8,273 bases of DNA from Verrucomicrobiota bacterium. Its GTDB lineage: Bacteria; Verrucomicrobiota; Lentisphaeria; Oligosphaerales; JAFGRS01. The notes below the pieces were generated by a model. That model ran no database searches, was not told the DNA's origin, and saw nothing but the letters and a program-made list of their open reading frames with translations. Position 1 is the stretch's first letter; the number at the start of each line of letters is the position of its first letter. The translations under genes and the position numbers were made by a program. Location: positions 1 through 8,273 of the forward strand of contig JAGVUW010000719.1 of assembly GCA_019136035.1 (NCBI GenBank), given 5' to 3'. Shown piece after piece: positions 6,414 to 8,273 of this stretch.

Positions 6414-6454
6414 GTCGCGACTCCGGTGCGATGCGGGGCTATAGTCGCCGCGAC
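6412..6454. promoter_or_regulatory. Pair of related palindromes plus -10-like box in the divergent region
   Basis: TAGTCGCGACT (6412-6422, containing the palindrome AGTCGCGACT) and TAGTCGCCGCGAC (6442-6454, containing the odd palindrome GTCGCCGCGAC) share the half-site TAGTCGC and start 30 bases apart, about three helical turns. The second overlaps a -10-like TATAGT (6440-6445) facing the isomerase gene; no good -35 box precedes it. The arrangement suggests a dimeric regulator, which remains an inference because GC-rich DNA makes short palindromes frequent. Confidence 0.3.
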
Positions 6455-6532
6455 CATGACGGTGGCAGGACGCCGCAGCGCGCCGACGCACCCGGACTCC
6501 GGCCGGGCGCAACGCCGCAGGAGGCAGGACCC

Positions 6533-7573
6533 ATGACCGCGGAAAAGCGCTTCGACCTGGCGCTCGAGACCTTCGGCTACCACCTGGCGCTGGCCGCCGG
6601 GCGCATGGATATCCCGGGCTTCATCCGGCGCTGCGCGGCCTTCGGCCTCGACGGCGTCCAGCTCAACATGGGGCACCTCGGGCCCTACCTCAAGGCGACG
6701 CCGGAGGGCGCCCGGCGCGTCCGCGAGCTGACGGCGTCGCTGGGCCTCTTCGTCGAGGTCGACACGCGCGGCACCGCGCCGGACCACCTCGCCGCGATGA
6801 TCGAGCTGTGCAGTGCCGTGGGTGCCGATGTCCTGCGCACCTACGCCAGCATCGACCCGCCGCCACGCGGCACCGCCGGCACGGTCCGGGACCGCTCCGA
6901 CGCCTACGCCGCCCACCGCGCCAGGCTCGCCGAGAGGCTCCGCGATGCGCCCGGGCACCTGCGTACAGTGGTGCCGCTCTGCCAGCGCCACGGCGTCCGC
7001 ATCGCCGTGGAGAACCACGAGTACGAGACAGCCCGCGACATCCTGGACATCGTCCGGGCCGTCGGCAGCCCGTGGGTCGGCACGCACATCGACACCGGCA
7101 ACTGCATGATGGTCTGGGAGGAACCCGTCGCAGCGGTGCGGGCCATGGCGCCCTACGCAGTGACGACGCACTTCAAGGACCACGTCGTGGTCGTCGTCGA
7201 CGGCCAGCCCCTGGTCGTGGGTGTGACTCTGGGCACCGGCAGCGCCGACTGCGCCGAGTGCTTCCGGATTCTCTCGTGCGAATCGCCGTTGCAGCGCCTC
7301 GCGATTGAGGTCTGCTATGCCTACTGCGCGCCGTTCCGCTGCCCGCCGGAGGACGGCGGCGGCGCCCGCCTCGGCCAGGGCGCCTTCCGCATCGTCGAGG
7401 GCCCGATGGAGCCATCCTGGATCGCGCTCTACCCGGAGCGGACCCGCCACCTCGACCCCGAACGCCTGATGGCCTGGCAGGAGGACTCGGTGGTGCAGAG
7501 CGTGGCCTACGTCCAGGAACTCAACCGCCGCGACGGCGCGGCACCAACGACGCCATCTGCGCCAACGGCCTGA
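6533..7573 (+). CDS. Sugar phosphate isomerase/epimerase-like TIM barrel (xylose isomerase-like fold)
   Basis: The ATG at 6533 follows AGGAGG (6519-6524) by 8 bases and begins the conserved part of the protein, so I prefer it to the open upstream frame that reaches 6341 and would overlap the bpt start. The 346 residues match the AP-endonuclease-2/xylose isomerase-like TIM-barrel superfamily. The expected divalent metal ligands are seen in order: Glu160 in RIAVENHEY, Asp187 in THIDTGN (with His185), His213 in TTHFKDH and Glu259 in LAIEVCY. An N-terminal GYHLAL strand (15-20) and GLDGVQLNMGHLG (38-50) fit the first barrel strands. Members interconvert sugars, sugar phosphates, inositols or hydroxypyruvate; the substrate cannot be told here. 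It is cytoplasmic, with no signal peptide. The gene is divergent from bpt and followed at 83 bases by a secreted-protein gene in the same direction, consistent with a sugar-catabolic operon. Confidence 0.88.
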   Translation: MTAEKRFDLALETFGYHLALAAGRMDIPGFIRRCAAFGLDGVQLNMGHLGPYLKATPEGARRVRELTASLGLFVEVDTRGTAPDHLAAMIELCSAVGADVLRTYASIDPPPRGTAGTVRDRSDAYAAHRARLAERLRDAPGHLRTVVPLCQRHGVRIAVENHEYETARDILDIVRAVGSPWVGTHIDTGNCMMVWEEPVAAVRAMAPYAVTTHFKDHVVVVVDGQPLVVGVTLGTGSADCAECFRILSCESPLQRLAIEVCYAYCAPFRCPPEDGGGARLGQGAFRIVEGPMEPSWIALYPERTRHLDPERLMAWQEDSVVQSVAYVQELNRRDGAAPTTPSAPTA

Positions 7574-7584
7574 ATGCGGGATCA

Positions 7585-7606
7585 GCGCCCGGCCGTGGAC
7601 GGGCGC
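7585..7606 (+). promoter_or_regulatory. Hairpin 1 of a possible two-state leader
   Basis: GCGCCCG (7585-7591) and CGGGCGC (7600-7606) form a perfect 7-bp stem around an 8-base loop, GCCGTGGA. GGCCGTGG (7591-7598), most of it in the loop, is exactly complementary to CCACGGCC at 7631-7638 in the next hairpin, so a kissing, pseudoknot or switching fold is possible. Confidence 0.5.
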
Positions 7607-7610
7607 AGCC

Positions 7611-7637
7611 GCCGTGGCGGCGCCGCGCCGCCACGGC
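7611..7637 (+). terminator. Perfect 12-bp GC hairpin ahead of the last gene; terminator-like or regulatory
   Basis: GCCGTGGCGGCG (7611-7622) and CGCCGCCACGGC (7626-7637) form a perfect 12-bp stem with a 3-base loop. It lies 38 bases after the isomerase stop and ends 5 bases before the GGAGG of the next gene. No T-run follows, so it is not a classical intrinsic terminator. It may instead slow or shield translation of the next gene, or protect the upstream transcript. Confidence 0.6.
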
Positions 7638-7656
7638 CGACTGGAGGGCACTGACC

Positions 7657-8273
7657 ATGAATCCAGCCATGATCCTCCCCGGCGTCGGCCTGCTGATGCT
7701 CGGCGTCATGGGCGTCTGCCAGGGCGCGACGGCGCCGGCCTGGCGTGATGACCCCGGCGGGCCGGTCTGGCAGGGCCGCCATCTCGCCGTCCAGCTCGAC
7801 CCGCGCGGCCGGATCCTGATGCGGCAGGACGGCCGGGCCGTGGCCGAACTCGCGTTCTTCCACTGGCATGACGCCTGGGTCTACGAACGGCTCGAGCGCG
7901 GCACCGTCACGGCCGGGCCCGCCCTCGGCGCGGATGGCGTCCTGCGCCTGAGCGGACAGTGGGGCACCACGCCACCGGCGCCGGCGCTGTCGTACGACCT
8001 CGAGCTGCGCCCGGAGGCCGACGGCGTCGAGGTCGTCCTGACGGCCGGCAAGACCGGCGACCTGCGGCTGACCGCGGGGCTCTTGGCGGTGCTGACCCTG
8101 CCCCGCGACGCCTCTGCCCCGGCGGGCCGGCTGGTCCACGCCGATCCGGGCCCGGCAATGCCGATCGGGCGGGCCCTCTCCGGGCACTTCCGGCGCCTCT
8201 GGGTCGGCACCCCGGGCGAGGCCGCGCTATGCCTGACGCCGCGGCGCCTGGCCACGGCGCGGACACGCCTGGC
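7657..8273 (+). CDS. Secreted beta-rich protein of unknown function, 3' part missing
   Basis: The frame is open from the ATG at 7657, 9 bases after GGAGG (7643-7647), to the right edge: 205 residues with no stop, so the gene continues outside. Residues 1-24 are hydrophobic and end in GVCQGATA, consistent with a signal peptide, though the n-region lacks a positive charge. A lipobox is not convincing because the residues before Cys21 are MGV. The rest alternates short strands with Gly, Pro and Asp turns (WQGRHLAVQLDPRGRILM at 38-55; LSYDLELRPEADGVEVVL at 111-128), as in N-terminal beta domains of large secreted glycosidases. I do not recognise a family. It may be translated with the isomerase gene 83 bases upstream. 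Confidence 0.75.
   Translation, partial: MNPAMILPGVGLLMLGVMGVCQGATAPAWRDDPGGPVWQGRHLAVQLDPRGRILMRQDGRAVAELAFFHWHDAWVYERLERGTVTAGPALGADGVLRLSGQWGTTPPAPALSYDLELRPEADGVEVVLTAGKTGDLRLTAGLLAVLTLPRDASAPAGRLVHADPGPAMPIGRALSGHFRRLWVGTPGEAALCLTPRRLATARTRL

Noticed and set aside
6341..6532. Upstream extension of the isomerase frame (64 extra codons)
   Set aside because: It would overlap the bpt start, is low in similarity to the family, and the ATG at 6533 has a perfectly placed AGGAGG.
5777..7651. 624-codon minus-strand open frame
   Set aside because: It crosses the isomerase gene antisense and then follows bpt in another frame; both true genes have strong family motifs.
7657..7722. Lipoprotein signal in the last gene
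   Set aside because: The residues before Cys21 (VMGV) do not fit the usual lipobox [LVI][AST][GA]C.

Overview
The window is GC-rich bacterial DNA, tightly coding, with clear Shine-Dalgarno sequences (GGAGG or similar) 7 to 9 bases before most starts. Secreted CBM9-like and GH123/DUF4091-type proteins, a sugar isomerase/epimerase of the TIM-barrel type and a bacterial Bpt-type aminoacyl-transferase together suggest a polysaccharide-degrading environmental bacterium. This combination is common in Armatimonadota and in PVC or PVC-like lineages (Planctomycetota, Lentisphaerota, Hydrogenedentota). The phylum is an inference; no rRNA or other phylogenetic marker is present.

Layout: (1) positions 1-1451, minus strand: the N-terminal 483 residues of a secreted protein with a CBM9-like domain, cut by the left edge. 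(2) 1452-2324: an 873-base divergent intergenic region, most of it an array of about five degenerate 100-165 bp units. Each unit alternates a pyrimidine-rich arm with CG every 6 bases, a small CCGCGG hairpin, and a purine-rich arm built on a 12-bp GACAARGATCAC repeat. Purine arms are complementary to the following pyrimidine arms, so the array can fold into a chain of stem-loops. (3) 2325-5471, plus: a 1048-residue secreted protein with LamG-like, CBM9-like, helical and GH123/DUF4091 regions. (4) 5472-5628: a convergent intergenic region with hairpins and another copy of the repeat. (5) 5629-6348, minus: an aspartate/glutamate leucyltransferase (bpt). (6) 6349-6532: a divergent promoter region with two related palindromes. 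(7) 6533-7573, plus: a sugar phosphate isomerase/epimerase-like TIM barrel. (8) 7574-7656: two adjacent perfect hairpins that can also pair with each other in a competing fold. (9) 7657 to the right edge, plus: the start of a secreted beta-rich protein of unknown function.

The secreted proteins and the isomerase fit a glycan capture, cleavage and sugar conversion theme; bpt looks like a housekeeping N-degron gene among them. I found no classical defence, CRISPR, phage or transposase system. The most unusual element is the structured repeat family, with one array between divergent genes and a further copy at a convergent gene end. Second is the two-hairpin leader with mutually exclusive pairing before the last gene.
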